Part shown: in pieces, positions 15,789-26,200 of the stretch
How positions within the stretch are numbered: the stretch's first letter is position 1
Layout: each line of letters begins with the position of its first letter
Assembly: GCA_023665185.1 (NCBI GenBank)
Contig: JAMPEL010000022.1
Span: 1 to 36,324, forward strand
Source: Roseburia sp.
Lineage (GTDB): Bacteria > Bacteroidota > Bacteroidia > Bacteroidales > Bacteroidaceae
Direction of reading: 5' to 3'
Length of the DNA stretch: 36,324 nt
Position numbers and translations under genes: made by a program
Notes under the pieces: generated by a model
What the model saw: only the letters and a program-made list of their open reading frames with translations
Told to the model about the DNA's origin: nothing
Database searches by the model: none

Positions 15789-17129
15789 ATGAGCACAAGA
15801 TTAAACATACGTGACAAGCAAATATTTGCCATCGCACTGCCTTCTATTGTATCCAATATAACAGTGCCTTTGCTTGGTCTTGTAGACGTGACAATAGTAG
15901 GGCATCTCGGCTCGGCAGCATATATAGGTGCGATTGCCGTGGGCGGGATGCTCTTTAATATAATGTATTGGCTGTTCGCTTTTCTGCGTATGGGGACAAG
16001 CGGCATGGTCTCGCAGGCTTACGGAAGCAGGAATCTTGCGGAGACGGTGCGCCTGCTCATACGCGCGGTACTCATCGCGCTTGCCGTATCCATGCTTATG
16101 ATATGCCTGCAACACCCTTTGCGTAATCTTTCACTGCTGTTTGTCGGCCCGACAGAGGAGGTGGGCAGACTCGCCACATCTTATTTTGATATATGTATAT
16201 GGGGCGCGCCGGCGGTACTTTCGCTCTATGTCCTGACCGGATGGTTTGTAGGGATGCAGAACTCGCGGATACCGATGATGGTGGCTGTTGTGCAGAATAT
16301 AGTGAACATACTGGCAAGCCTGCTGTTTGTCTGCGCCGGAAACATGAAAGTGGAAGGCATCGCGCTCGGAACACTTGTGGCGCAGTATTTCGGCCTGTTC
16401 GTTGCCGCCGGCCTGTGGGTAAGGCATTACGGACGTCTGCGCAAGAAAGTGTCCTTGAAGGACATCAATTTGAGGAACAAGGATGAGCGTCGTGCAATGT
16501 GGCGTTTCTTCAATCTCAACCGCGACATATTCCTGCGGACATTGTGCCTTGTTGCCGTCACCCTGTTTTTCACTTCCGCCGGAGCATCTCAGGGCAATAC
16601 CATATTGGCAGTCAATGCGCTGCTGATGCAACTGTTCACACTCTTCTCATACGTGATGGACGGGTTTGCGGCTGCCGGAGAAGCGTTGATAGGAAAGGCC
16701 GTAGGTGCGGACAATGAGCGGCTATACACCTCGTCCATACACCGTCTTTTCGTATGGGGAGGAGTGATGACCCTCATCTTCACCACAGTATATGCTTTTG
16801 GCGGCACGTCATTCCTCGGACTGCTCACCAACGAGCAGTCTGTCATATCCGCCTCGTCCGCCTATCTTCCCTGGGCATTGCTTATTCCTGTGTGCGGAAT
16901 GTCCGCATTCATCTGGGACGGTGTGTTCATCGGAGCCACTGCCACTTGGCAGATGCTTGTCTCTATGCTGTCTGCCACCGCCGTATTTTTTACCGCATAT
17001 TTTGCATTATATCCTTCCATAGCCAATCATGGACTGTGGATTTCTTTCTTGTGCTATCTTGCCACACGCGGAATTGTGCAGACAATTCTTTACAAGCGTT
17101 CATTGCAGTTTGCCCTAAGAAAGAAATGA
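15789..17129 (+). CDS. MATE family efflux transporter
   Basis: A 446-residue inner-membrane protein of the MATE family, closest to the DinF-like branch. The opening PSIVSNITVPLLGLVDVTIVGHLG and GTSGMVSQAYG are typical, about twelve hydrophobic segments are present, and the second half repeats the motif pattern (AVNALLMQLFTLFSYVMDGF, AAAGEALIGKAVG). It would export organic cations or drugs using a sodium or proton gradient; the substrate is not predictable. The 127-bp region upstream has no clear -7 box. The dus gene follows after 40 bp and is probably co-transcribed. Confidence 0.93.
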   Translation: MSTRLNIRDKQIFAIALPSIVSNITVPLLGLVDVTIVGHLGSAAYIGAIAVGGMLFNIMYWLFAFLRMGTSGMVSQAYGSRNLAETVRLLIRAVLIALAVSMLMICLQHPLRNLSLLFVGPTEEVGRLATSYFDICIWGAPAVLSLYVLTGWFVGMQNSRIPMMVAVVQNIVNILASLLFVCAGNMKVEGIALGTLVAQYFGLFVAAGLWVRHYGRLRKKVSLKDINLRNKDERRAMWRFFNLNRDIFLRTLCLVAVTLFFTSAGASQGNTILAVNALLMQLFTLFSYVMDGFAAAGEALIGKAVGADNERLYTSSIHRLFVWGGVMTLIFTTVYAFGGTSFLGLLTNEQSVISASSAYLPWALLIPVCGMSAFIWDGVFIGATATWQMLVSMLSATAVFFTAYFALYPSIANHGLWISFLCYLATRGIVQTILYKRSLQFALRKK

Positions 17130-17169
17130 GATTTGTTTATACGCTGTTCAACAACTTAAATTGTACCCA

Positions 17170-18168
17170 ATGAAAATTTCAGATATAGATTTCGGAGAAA
17201 AGCCTGTGTTCCTTGCCCCGATGGAAGACGTTACCGATCAGGCTTTCAGGCTTCTGTGCAAAGAGTTTGGCGCGTCTATGGTCTATTCCGAATTTGTCAA
17301 TTCCGATGCGCTCATACGCTATGTAAACCGTTCGTTGCAGAAGATTATGGTGTGCGAGGAAGAACGTCCTGTCGCCATACAGATATACGGCCGCGATGTG
17401 GCTTCTATGGTCGAGGCGGCACGGATTGTGGCGGAACAGGCGCGTCCCGATGTACTCGACATCAATTTCGGATGCCCGGTAAAGAAAGTGGCGGGCAAAG
17501 GCGCGGGAGCAGGCATGTTGCAGAACGTGCCTCTCATGCTTGAGATAACACGCGCCGTGGTTGATGCGGTGAACATCCCTGTTACCGTAAAGACGCGTCT
17601 GGGATGGGACTACAACTCCAAGATTATAGTCACACTTGCCGAGCAGCTTCAAGATTGCGGCATACAAGCACTTACTGTACACGGGCGCACCCGAAGCCAG
17701 ATGTACACCGGCAATGCCGACTGGGAGCTTATAGGACAGATAAAGCAGAATCCGCGCATGAGGATTCCAATCATCGGCAACGGCGACATCGACTCTCCGG
17801 AGCGCGCGGCAGAATGTTTCAGTAAGTATGGTGTCGATGCGGTAATGGTGGGAAGAGCCACATTCGGCAGACCGTGGATTTTCAAGGAGATAAGGCATTT
17901 CCTTGATTATGGCACACATTGTGAGGACATGACCGTAGGCTGGAAGATGGATGTGCTCCGCCGTCAGATACTCCGAAGTGTGGAATGCGCTCCGAAAGGC
18001 GAGCTTGGCGGCATCATACATGTGCGCCGTCATTTGGCGGCATCGCCCCTGTTCAAGGGAATACCTGATTTCAGGCAGACACGCATACGGATGCTCCGTG
18101 CGGAAACTGTCGAGGAGCTGTTTGCAATACTTGAAGAAACGGAAAGCAAGTTCTTGGCCGACAGATAA
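17170..18168 (+). CDS. dusB: tRNA-dihydrouridine synthase (DusB-like)
   Basis: A 332-residue FMN enzyme that reduces uridines in tRNA to dihydrouridine. It has the N-terminal FLAPMEDVTD FMN site (14-23), the catalytic Cys102 in NFGCPVKKV, KTRLGWD, TVHGRTRSQMYTG and the phosphate-binding GNGDI and MVGRATFGRPW blocks of a TIM barrel, and a C-terminal helical RNA-binding domain. ATG at 17170 is preferred over a TTG three codons earlier. Bacterial Dus of this length with this signature usually group with DusB, but A/B/C assignment by eye is tentative. A long antisense open frame covers the gene and is not believed. A bidirectional terminator follows. Confidence 0.93.
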   Translation: MKISDIDFGEKPVFLAPMEDVTDQAFRLLCKEFGASMVYSEFVNSDALIRYVNRSLQKIMVCEEERPVAIQIYGRDVASMVEAARIVAEQARPDVLDINFGCPVKKVAGKGAGAGMLQNVPLMLEITRAVVDAVNIPVTVKTRLGWDYNSKIIVTLAEQLQDCGIQALTVHGRTRSQMYTGNADWELIGQIKQNPRMRIPIIGNGDIDSPERAAECFSKYGVDAVMVGRATFGRPWIFKEIRHFLDYGTHCEDMTVGWKMDVLRRQILRSVECAPKGELGGIIHVRRHLAASPLFKGIPDFRQTRIRMLRAETVEELFAILEETESKFLADR

Positions 18169-18215
18169 CATTCCAAGAACATTTGGTTGAGGATAGAATA
18201 TATGTAAATAGCAAT

Positions 18216-18262
18216 AAAAAGCCGTAATATATTGATAAAATGTCAGTATATTGCGGCTTTTT
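18216..18262. terminator. Bidirectional terminator after dus
   Basis: A 16-bp stem (18216-18231 with 18247-18262) with one wobble and a 15-nt loop, starting in AAAAA and ending in TTTTT, so it can act on both strands. It closes the plus-strand block 48 bp after dus. Confidence 0.85.
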
Positions 18263-18298
18263 ACAGCTTTTGTATTATATCGAAGTGTTAAAATCAGA

Positions 18299-18365
18299 AC
18301 CCCGTAGAATCGCCTCAAAATGAACCGGACTTTGCCGAGGTTGCAAAAACGCGATTCTACGGAGG
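18299..18365. repeat. Module A inverted-repeat element (copy L3, reversed)
   Basis: A 67-bp copy of the element at 9314-9380, in reverse orientation, with terminal arms ccCCGTAGAATCGC and GCGATTCTACGGAGG (18351-18365). One arm has a T-to-C change. Unlike copies L1 and L2 it is not followed by module B. Confidence 0.9.
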
Positions 18366-18906
18366 TTTTTGAACCTCGAATTTTAAGTGGATAAATAGAA
18401 CAATTCACATACCCAAAAGATAAGTAAAATTAAGCCAAATCAGGTCTCATTCCCCTAAAAGTGCAGTAAAAGTCAAAATTACAAGGTGCTGAAAATTTTT
18501 TTACAAGGCGCACCGGTTTTTTGCGCAAGGCGCACGAAATTTATTTTCAAGGTGAACGAATTTTTTCAAGACCTGTTTTTGACCTAAAATCGGGCATTTT
18601 CCCAAATCTTTTTCTCAAAAAGACGACAGCCGGGTTTTCAATGCCCCGAAAAACAAAAATGGATTTTGAACCCCAAAAAAGATGATTTTAAGACAAAAAT
18701 CTCATAACTCTCTGATTATCAACATATCCTATTTTGATCCAAACCATGCGTTCTGCATCTAAAACCGCATACTTTTTGCTAAAAATGTATTTTATTGATT
18801 ATCAATAACTTATCAGTAAGATTCAAAAATACAAGCATCGACACACAAGACACGACCGCGCAAAATGTTAAAATTGCGCTTTCTTGCCAAGTGACATAAT
18901 GTCAGA
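18366..18906 (-). repeat. Module C of the composite repeat (copy L3, reversed)
   Basis: A reverse-orientation copy of 8770-9313, about 540 bp and roughly three quarters identical by eye. It keeps the 22-bp array (18482-18554), the 19-mer identical to 9017-9035 (18644-18662), the CGGG/CCCCG hairpin (18631-18648), the gataatca motifs and the terminal palindrome TGACATAATGTCA (18892-18904). No gene is supported inside it. It lies between the convergent plus and minus gene blocks. Confidence 0.85.
18482..18554 (-). repeat. Four heptamers at an exact 22-bp period (copy L3)
   Basis: CAAGGTG at 18482 and 18548 and CAAGGCG at 18504 and 18526, all exactly 22 bp apart and separated by A/T tracts. This is the reverse complement of the array at 9125-9197. 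The period is preserved although the intervening bases differ. Confidence 0.85.
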
Positions 18907-19000
18907 TGTGCCTTTGGCGCATTCACAGATGTTTGTGTTTTTTGCAGGTGGACTTTGGAGAGATTTATATAAAATATTTTTATAGACTGTTTTGACAAAG

Positions 19001-19098
19001 AGGCTGTCTGACAAGTCTCTGGATATAAGAAAGAACCCCTGCCAGAGAGTGCATCCTGACAGGGGTAAAATCTTTAAAATAGGGCTTATCAGACAGTT
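19001..19098. other. Imperfect inverted repeat around the mutS terminator
   Basis: GAGGCTGTCTGACAAGTC on the left and its near-complement on the right (ending about 19098) enclose the terminator hairpin. As plus-strand RNA 17 of 18 positions pair if wobbles are allowed; on the minus strand several become mismatches. It could be a small mobile-element relic or a structured RNA. Confidence 0.4.
19035..19066 (-). terminator. Terminator of mutS
   Basis: The stem ACCCCTG/CAGGGGT, extended by CAG/CTG, lies about 45 bp after the mutS stop on the minus strand and is followed there by tctttctt. Confidence 0.6.
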
Positions 19099-19111
19099 TC
19101 TCTGTATTTAT

Positions 19112-21733
19112 CTATCTGCCTCTTACAATTTTCTTTATATCATTCAGTTTGTTCAGAGCCTCGATAGGAGTAAGATTGTTCACATCCAAGTTCAATATCT
19201 CATCGCGTATCTGACAAAGCACAGGGTCGTCGAGCTGGAAGAAACTGAGTTGTGTGCCGCTGGAAGGCGAAATTCCCTCTGTCACCGGACGGGACACACC
19301 ATCGTGGCTGTTGTTCTTCTCAAGCTCTTTCAATACCTGTTCCGCACGGCGCACTACGGCAGGCGACATGCCGGCAATCTTGGCCACATGGATACCAAAC
19401 GAGTGCTCGCTTCCTCCGGGTTGCAGCTTGCGCATGAATATCACCTTTCCGTCCATCTCTTTCACCGACACGTTGAAGTTCTTCACCCGGCAGAGCGATT
19501 TCTCCATCTCGTTAAGCTCGTGGTAATGGGTGGCAAACAATGTTCTGGCATGTCCTTTAGGGTTGTTGTGTATATACTCCACAATAGACCAGGCTATTGA
19601 TATGCCGTCGTAAGTGGAAGTTCCGCGTCCCAACTCGTCGAACAGCACAAGCGAGCGCGGGGAAATGCTGTTGAGGATACTTGCCGCCTCGTTCATCTCG
19701 ACCATAAATGTTGATTCTCCGACAGATATGTTGTCGCTTGCGCCTACTCGCGTGAAAATCTTGTCTGTCACTCCTATACGGGCACTGTCGGCAGGCACAA
19801 AGGCCCCTATCTGCGCCATGAGGGTGATGAGGGCTGTCTGGCGGAGCAATGCCGACTTACCCGCCATATTCGGTCCTGTCAGAATTATTATCTGCTGCTT
19901 CTCGCTGTCCAGATACAAGTCATTGGCTATATATTCCTCGCCCACAGGCATCTGACGCTCTATGACGGGATGCCGTCCCTGCCGGATGTCGATGACAAGG
20001 CTTTCGTCCACCACAGGACGCACATAGCGGTATTCACGGGCTGCAAGGGCAAAAGAAAGCAGGCAGTCGAGACGTGCTATGTGTACGGCATCGGTCTGGA
20101 TGGCGGATATGTAGTCTGCCGCATACACGACAAGCTCAGAAAATATCCTGCTTTCCAGCGACAGGATTTTCTCTTCCGCCCCGAGAATCTTTTCCTCATA
20201 TTCCTTCAGTTCCTGAGTGATGTAACGCTCGGCATTCACCAGTGTCTGCTTTCTTATCCAATTGTCCGGCACACTGTCCTTGAACGTGTTCCTCACCTCT
20301 ATATAGTAGCCGAACACGTTGTTGAAACCAATCTTCAGACTGGATATGCCGGTAGCCTCAATCTCGCGCTTCTGAATCTGCAACAAATAATCCTTGCCCG
20401 AGTAAGCTATCTTGCGCAGCTCGTCGAGTTCCTCATTCACTCCCTCGGCTATCACTCCGCCTTTGTTTACAAGGAACGGAGGGTCGTTAGTTATCTCACG
20501 GCTAATCTTCTCTCTCAGCTCCGTACACACATCCAGCCTCATGCCTATATTGCGCAGGCTCTCACTGTCGGCCTGCATACACTGGTCTTTTATAGGCTCG
20601 ATGGCTTGAAGAGCCACTTTCAGTTGCACCATCTCGCGCGGCGACACGCGTCCGACAGCCACCTTTGAGCTTATTCTTTCGAGGTCGCCGATGCGGTGCA
20701 GCTGCTCTGTCACCGTTTCCCTGAACTCTGGCTCTCTGAAGAAATACTCCACCACATCCTGCCTTTCCTCTATCTGCTTGATGTCTTTCAACGGAAACAC
20801 CATCCAGCGGCGGAGCATACGTCCTCCCATCGGACTGATGGTCTTGTCGATTACTCCCAGCAGACTGCTTCCTCCCTCGTTCATAGAGCCGAGGAGTTCG
20901 AGGCTGCGGATGGTAAACTTGTCGAGACGCACGTATTTGTTCTCCTCCACTCTGGAGATAGTCCGTATATGGCCTATTTGTGTATGCTGTGTCTGTTCCA
21001 GATAAAATAATATGGAACCGGCCGCCACGATGCCGTTCCTCAAATGCTCGATGCCGAAGCCTTTCAGATTTTTCGTTCCGAAATGGGCAAGCAGCTTGTT
21101 GCGTGCCGTATCCTCCGTGAAAATCCAGTCATCAAGCTCATATGTAAAGAATTTGCCGCCAAAGTTGCCCTCAAACATAGGTTTTCTGCCTCGCTCATAC
21201 AACACTTCCTTTGGCGACAGGTTGGTAAGCAGCTTGTCCACATAGTCTGTGGTGCCCTCTGCCGTAAGAAACTCGCCGGTGGAAATGTCGAGCATCGCCA
21301 TTCCGCAAGCCGATTTGCCAAAGTGTATGGCAGCCAGAAAATTGTTCTCCTTGTAGTTCAGCACATTGTCATTCATGGACACACCCGGAGTGACAAGTTC
21401 CGTAATGCCTCGCTTTACGAGTTTCTTTGTAAGTTTCGGGTCTTCAAGCTGGTCGCATATAGCCACGCGCTTGCCAGCCCTCACCAATTTTGGAAGATAA
21501 GTGTCGAGCGCATGGTGCGGAAAACCCGCCATTGCCGTGGCGTCCTCTTTCTTGCCTGCGCCGCCACTCCTTTTTGTCAGTGTTATCCCAAGAATCTCAG
21601 AGGCTATCACAGCATCATCGGCATAAGTCTCATAGAAGTCGCCACAACGGAACAACAGTAACGCATCAGGATGTTTAGCCTTGAAGTCGTAGAACTGCTT
21701 CATCATGGGAGTCACTTCGTCCTTCTTTGCCAT
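19112..21733 (-). CDS. mutS: DNA mismatch repair protein MutS
   Basis: An 873-residue mismatch-recognition ATPase. The N-terminal mismatch-reading motif is present (Phe33-Tyr-Glu35 in CGDFYETY), followed by connector, lever and clamp domains ([18 protein letters not shown]). The ATPase has Walker A GPNMAGKS (about residue 620), then [12 protein letters not shown] and FATHYHEL. The length is that of MutS1, not the MutS2 type, and no Smr domain is present. It is a single gene with its own -7 box at 21782-21789 and a terminator. MutL is not in the window. Confidence 0.98.
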   Translation of the reverse strand: MAKKDEVTPMMKQFYDFKAKHPDALLLFRCGDFYETYADDAVIASEILGITLTKRSGGAGKKEDATAMAGFPHHALDTYLPKLVRAGKRVAICDQLEDPKLTKKLVKRGITELVTPGVSMNDNVLNYKENNFLAAIHFGKSACGMAMLDISTGEFLTAEGTTDYVDKLLTNLSPKEVLYERGRKPMFEGNFGGKFFTYELDDWIFTEDTARNKLLAHFGTKNLKGFGIEHLRNGIVAAGSILFYLEQTQHTQIGHIRTISRVEENKYVRLDKFTIRSLELLGSMNEGGSSLLGVIDKTISPMGGRMLRRWMVFPLKDIKQIEERQDVVEYFFREPEFRETVTEQLHRIGDLERISSKVAVGRVSPREMVQLKVALQAIEPIKDQCMQADSESLRNIGMRLDVCTELREKISREITNDPPFLVNKGGVIAEGVNEELDELRKIAYSGKDYLLQIQKREIEATGISSLKIGFNNVFGYYIEVRNTFKDSVPDNWIRKQTLVNAERYITQELKEYEEKILGAEEKILSLESRIFSELVVYAADYISAIQTDAVHIARLDCLLSFALAAREYRYVRPVVDESLVIDIRQGRHPVIERQMPVGEEYIANDLYLDSEKQQIIILTGPNMAGKSALLRQTALITLMAQIGAFVPADSARIGVTDKIFTRVGASDNISVGESTFMVEMNEAASILNSISPRSLVLFDELGRGTSTYDGISIAWSIVEYIHNNPKGHARTLFATHYHELNEMEKSLCRVKNFNVSVKEMDGKVIFMRKLQPGGSEHSFGIHVAKIAGMSPAVVRRAEQVLKELEKNNSHDGVSRPVTEGISPSSGTQLSFFQLDDPVLCQIRDEILNLDVNNLTPIEALNKLNDIKKIVRGR

Positions 21734-21781
21734 ATATAATTATTGTATAAGATTTTATGATTGGAAAAAATAAATGTCAAG

Positions 21782-21789
21782 CAAAGGTA
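21782..21789 (-). promoter_or_regulatory. -7 box of mutS
   Basis: On the minus strand TACCTTTG followed by C, 48 bp before the mutS ATG, with a TTG about 22 bp further upstream. Confidence 0.6.
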
Positions 21790-21912
21790 AGAATTAAATA
21801 ATTAAGTTTGGCAAGTTCAACTTAACTAAACACAGAAAAGCTCCGCAAAAGTGTTTTCCATCCGGGTGGCATGATGTAAGGTTTCCCGCTTGTGAGGAGC
21901 TATTGACAATGG

Positions 21913-22037
21913 CGCGGATTCGGGACAAGTTACTTTCTGCCATCATGATTAGTGTTCTGTGTCTGTGTCTGAGTCTGCAACCATCAAAACACCGGGTATC
22001 AGTGGTATCAGCGAAAGCTATTTGTCCCGAATCCGCG
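21913..22037. repeat. 125-bp unit with perfect 16-bp inverted ends
   Basis: CGCGGATTCGGGACAA (21913-21928) and its exact reverse complement (22022-22037) enclose 93 bp that include tgtgtctgtgtctgagtctg and atcagtggtatcagcg. No T-run follows on either strand, so a simple terminator is unlikely. It lies between mutS and the chromate-transporter genes. Possibly a small non-autonomous element or a regulatory structure; I do not recognise it. Confidence 0.6.
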
Positions 22038-22064
22038 TTATATGGAAATCCGGAATGCCGGACA

Positions 22065-22637
22065 CTAATATATCAGCAGTCCGGCAAGTCCGCAAAGCAC
22101 AATCATAAGTATCGGGTGAATCTTATAGAGCCGTGTGCCGACAAATGAAAAGAGGAATATTGCCACACTCACCACGAAGGAGAACATGTTCTCTGACGGA
22201 TTGCCGAAATTCTCGGGCGACATGAGCAAGATTGCCGCTGCGGCAAGAAGTCCGACAATAGCCAGCCGGAGTACGGAGAAAATATCGTTCACCGGCTTTG
22301 AGTTGCTGTGTTTGAGCAAGAAACGGCTGATGGAAACCATCAGTATGAAGGGCAGCCACAATATGCTGAGAGAGGCAAGTATCGCACCGAGAACAGCAGC
22401 CCACACAGGGTATCCGGCATTGGCGATAGCTGTATATCCGGTGTAGGTGGCGGCATTTATTCCTATCGGTCCGGGAGTTGTCTGGCTGATTGCCACAATG
22501 TCAGTGAACTCGCTGACTGTCAGCCAGTGATGCTTTTCCACCACTTCGTTCTGGATAAGGGAAAGCATGGCATAGCCTCCGCCAAAATTGAATATGCCTA
22601 TTTTTGAGAATACGTAGAATAATTGAAGGAATATCAT
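22065..22637 (-). CDS. Chromate transporter family protein, half-size (second of a pair)
   Basis: A 190-residue membrane protein forming one CHR domain of the chromate ion transporter family. The signature FSKIGIFNFGGGYAMLSLIQ lies near the start, followed by WLTVSEFTDIVAISQTTPGPIGINAATYTG and several hydrophobic helices. Half-size CHR proteins usually work as pairs encoded side by side, as here. The native substrate in gut anaerobes is uncertain. The start is placed at the methionine before the signature (22637); a longer frame would overlap the preceding gene and adds no family sequence. Confidence 0.9.
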   Translation of the reverse strand: MIFLQLFYVFSKIGIFNFGGGYAMLSLIQNEVVEKHHWLTVSEFTDIVAISQTTPGPIGINAATYTGYTAIANAGYPVWAAVLGAILASLSILWLPFILMVSISRFLLKHSNSKPVNDIFSVLRLAIVGLLAAAAILLMSPENFGNPSENMFSFVVSVAIFLFSFVGTRLYKIHPILMIVLCGLAGLLIY

Positions 22638-22689
22638 TGTTATTGTTTTTTTGTTTGGATTGTTGTTTAAGCGGTAAGTAAGGTGCTTT

Positions 22690-23226
22690 TTATTTCTTTG
22701 CGAGTCTGCCGTAAAGATAGCCGCCCAGTCCTGCCGCAAGGATGATGTAGATGGGGGAGACCCCGAACGCGCTGATTAGCAATGCTGACACGACAGGCAC
22801 CCAGATGTTGCGGCGGTTTATTTTTGCGGTACGCGCCATCGAGAAGCAGGGAGCGGCAATCAATGCCACCACAGCAGGACGGATGCCACGGAATATTTTC
22901 TCAATATAGATATTGTCATTGAACGCATGGAAGAACATGGCTATGAGCAGGATGACCACAATGGAGGGTGCCGCCACGGACAATGCGCCGACAATGCCGC
23001 CTCTGACTCCGCGCAATTTATATCCGATGTGGCTTGCCATGTCTATGGCAAAAAGTCCGGGGGTGCTTTGCGCCACTACCAGAATGTCCATAAACTCCTC
23101 CTTGTCAAGCCATTGCTTGTTGTCCACTACTTCTTTCTCCATGAGCGGTACCATAGCATAGCCTCCGCCCAGTGTGAATCCTCCTATTTTGGAGAATGAG
23201 ACAAACATTTCTTTATATATGCCCAT
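22690..23226 (-). CDS. Chromate transporter family protein, half-size (first of a pair)
   Basis: A 178-residue CHR-domain membrane protein. It shares with its partner the FSKIGGFTLGGGYAMVPLM signature near the N-terminus and WLDKEEFMDILVVAQSTPGLFAIDMASHIG. Transcription runs into the second half-gene after 52 bp. It starts 71 bp after the stop of the hybrid sensor gene on the same strand, so read-through from there is possible. The function as an anion exporter is inferred from the family. Confidence 0.9.
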   Translation of the reverse strand: MGIYKEMFVSFSKIGGFTLGGGYAMVPLMEKEVVDNKQWLDKEEFMDILVVAQSTPGLFAIDMASHIGYKLRGVRGGIVGALSVAAPSIVVILLIAMFFHAFNDNIYIEKIFRGIRPAVVALIAAPCFSMARTAKINRRNIWVPVVSALLISAFGVSPIYIILAAGLGGYLYGRLAKK

Positions 23227-23297
23227 ATATGAAAAGTTGAAAATTTGGTATTTGGAAAAAACGGATGGGACCGTATGTCAGGAAAGAATATAATTTC

Positions 23298-26200
23298 TCA
23301 GATGTCTTTATTCCTGTGTGTTGTGTTGTTCCTGAACAGGCTCGGACTTTCGCCGTAGTTCTTTCTGAACACCTCACGGAAGTACTTGGGATCGCTGAAT
23401 CCGCACTTCTCCGATATTTCCGTGATGGAATATGCCGACGAGAGCAACAGTTCTCTTGAATGCTCAAGACGTCGCAAGCGTATGAAATCGGCAGGCGCGT
23501 AGCCGGTAAGATATTTTGTCTTGTTGTAAAGGCTGGTACGGCTCATGTTTAGCTCCATACAAAGTGTATCGACAGTGAAGTTGCAATTTCCCATCTCGCG
23601 GGAAATAATGCTGTTTATGTCTGTCATGAACTTCATGTCAAGCTCATTTGGCTGAACCGAGACAAGATGCTCGTCCGTACTTTCTTTACCGGCATTGAAC
23701 GAGTCGGCAAGCTTGCGCATACTGTCAGTCATCGCATTTTCCCTTATATTGGCATACAGTTTGCGCAAATTCTTCCTGTTGGCTATCACATTGTTGATAA
23801 GGGCTTTCAGCACGGTTGTGTTGAACGGTTTGGTGAGATATGCGTCTGCCATCGTGGAAAGTCCGGACACCACGCTGTCCCTGTCGACAAGCGCGGTAAG
23901 CAGGATGATGGGGATATGGCTTGTCTCCACCTCACTTTTAAGGCAACGGCACAACTCGTCGCCGCGCATCTTTGGCATCATCACATCGCTTACAATGACA
24001 TCGGGATTAAGGAAACGCACTTTGTCGTAGGCTTCCTGACCGTTTACAGCAGTATGGACAGTATAGTCTTCCGACAGTACATCGCGGATAAACGAGCGCA
24101 AGTCGTTGTTGTCCTCCACTACAAGGACGACAGGAGCTGACTGTGGAGCTTTGCGCACTTTTACGGACTTTCGCCGTGCCGCCTCGCCAATATCTATTGG
24201 GAATGTGAGGGTGAACGTAGTTCCTTTGCCTTCTTCGCTGACAAAAGCCATGTTTCCTTTGTGCTCTTGGACAAGACGCTGTACGAGGTGCAGCCCCACA
24301 CCTGTTCCGGTTGCCTGTTTGTCGGCATTGCTGGAACGGAAATACATTTCTGTCAGTCGCGACTGTTCCTCTGCCGGAATGCCAATGCCATTGTCAGAGA
24401 CACTTACTGACCAGCTGGTTTCCGTGGCGCGGCAACGGACTTCTATGGAGCCGCCTTCCGGAGTATATTTCAACGCGTTGTTGATGATATTCTGCATGAT
24501 GCTGTCCATCCGGCTGCGGTCTATCCACACTTGTATGTCAAATGAGGTGGACGAATAGGTAAGGCTGAGTTTCTTTGTCTTTGCATAAAGCTGGAACGGA
24601 ATCATCAGTTCCTGCATGTAACTGTTGAGGTCTGCCTGCGATATTTCCATTTTCTGATTGTGCATCTTCAGACGCTCGACATTCAGCAAGTCGCCGGTAA
24701 GGATAAGCAGGTCGTTTGCGTTGCGCATGGCAATCTGTATGTTCTTCTGCCCTTTTTCGGAGAGATTCTCATTACGTGAAATCTCCTCCAGAGGAGCCTT
24801 TACCAACGTAAGGGGAGTACGTATCTCATGGGCGGTCTGGATGAAGAAGCTTACCTTGTCCTCTGCCATGCGACGCTTGTTCTTGTATATGAGGAAAGTG
24901 TATATGCCATAGATGAAGGCAAGCACTAACAGCGCGTAGAATATGAGTGCCGGAATGGAAAGCCACCAGGGCGAGCCTACTTTTATAGTGACAATACGCT
25001 CTTCCATCAGCTTGTAGTCCGCGCTGTTGTAGGCTCTTACTACAAGGCGGTATTTTCCGGGATTGAGCATATATCTTATCAGTCGCTCGCGGGAGAGAAC
25101 CGTCCATGTCTCTCCTGAACCTTCCAGCCGCCATGAATACAGGAATACATGAGGATTGTCGTAGTTCAAGTTGCTGACAATCAATGATATTTGTCTCTCG
25201 TTGTAATCCAAATCGAGGTTGTCGAAGTCGAGACCTGCATTCTGCTCCACACCGCCAATGCGGAGGTTGGAGAATATCATCTTCGATTTCAACACATTCG
25301 GCATACGGATGCTGTCGGGAAATGCTATCACACCATCATATGTACCGAACAGTATCTGCCTGTCGGAGTTGTACAGTATGCAGTTTTTGTAGAAAATATT
25401 GTCGGGCATTCCCTGCGAGGACATCCAGTTTGAGAAAGATTTCTTTTCAGGATAGAATCGGGATATACCGTGGTCGGTGCTCATAATGACCGTTTGCGTT
25501 GAGTCCTCGGTGAGCGACAGTATGTTGTTTGAAAGCAGCGCGCTGTTGGCACAAATGTAATTGTCAAACTTCATGTTGTTGCCGGCATCTTCCGCTTTCT
25601 GTACAAAAAGTCCGGCATCAGTCGTTCCTATATACAAATCCCCGTTTTGAGTGGTCAGTACAGCGTTAATATCCAGACATATATCAGGCAACGGATACTT
25701 GGTGCGGCTTCCGTCATGAATATCGACAACATACAGCCCGTCAAGGGTGGCAAGCCAGAAATGTCCCTCATCTTTCCGGGCAATAAGCACGGAATTTGAG
25801 GTTAGAGGATATGACTTGTATTTTCTGTTGTCCCAGTCCATCCGCACAAGTTTCTTTTCTCCGGCAAACCATAATATGCCGTTGGCATCTTTATAGATGC
25901 TGCGTATTCCACGTGCCGAATTGGCATCGATACCAAAATACTTGGGACTTATAATCTTATAATCGCCGGTAGCCTTGTCGATGAAGATGCTTCCGCTCAT
26001 CAGTCCTGCCACTACTATAAGTCCGGGATGCGCCTCGCATATACTTAAGAATATAGGAGAATAATGCTCATTGTCATTCAGGTAATGTCTCCATCCTCCT
26101 GTCTTGACATTGTGACAGCTGATGCCGCTGCTTGTGACATACCATATATCTCCTTCACTGTCCTCAAGCATCGCCCGGACAATGCCCGGAAGTAGCGACT

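Noticed and set aside
17179-18408. 409-codon minus-strand frame covering dus
   Set aside because: It is antisense to a clear tRNA-dihydrouridine synthase gene. Its first residues come from module A, and the rest is Cys/His/Tyr-rich, as typical of antisense translations.
18880-18906. Possible sigma-54 promoter in module C (TGGCAAGAAAGCGC on the minus strand)
   Set aside because: The spacing between the GG and GC elements is one base short, and the other copy lacks both elements, so it is not supported.
21838-21901. Possible riboswitch (GCTCC ... GGAGC fold)
   Set aside because: No known aptamer core could be matched, and the region lies downstream of the transporter genes and upstream of mutS in the wrong orientation for a leader.
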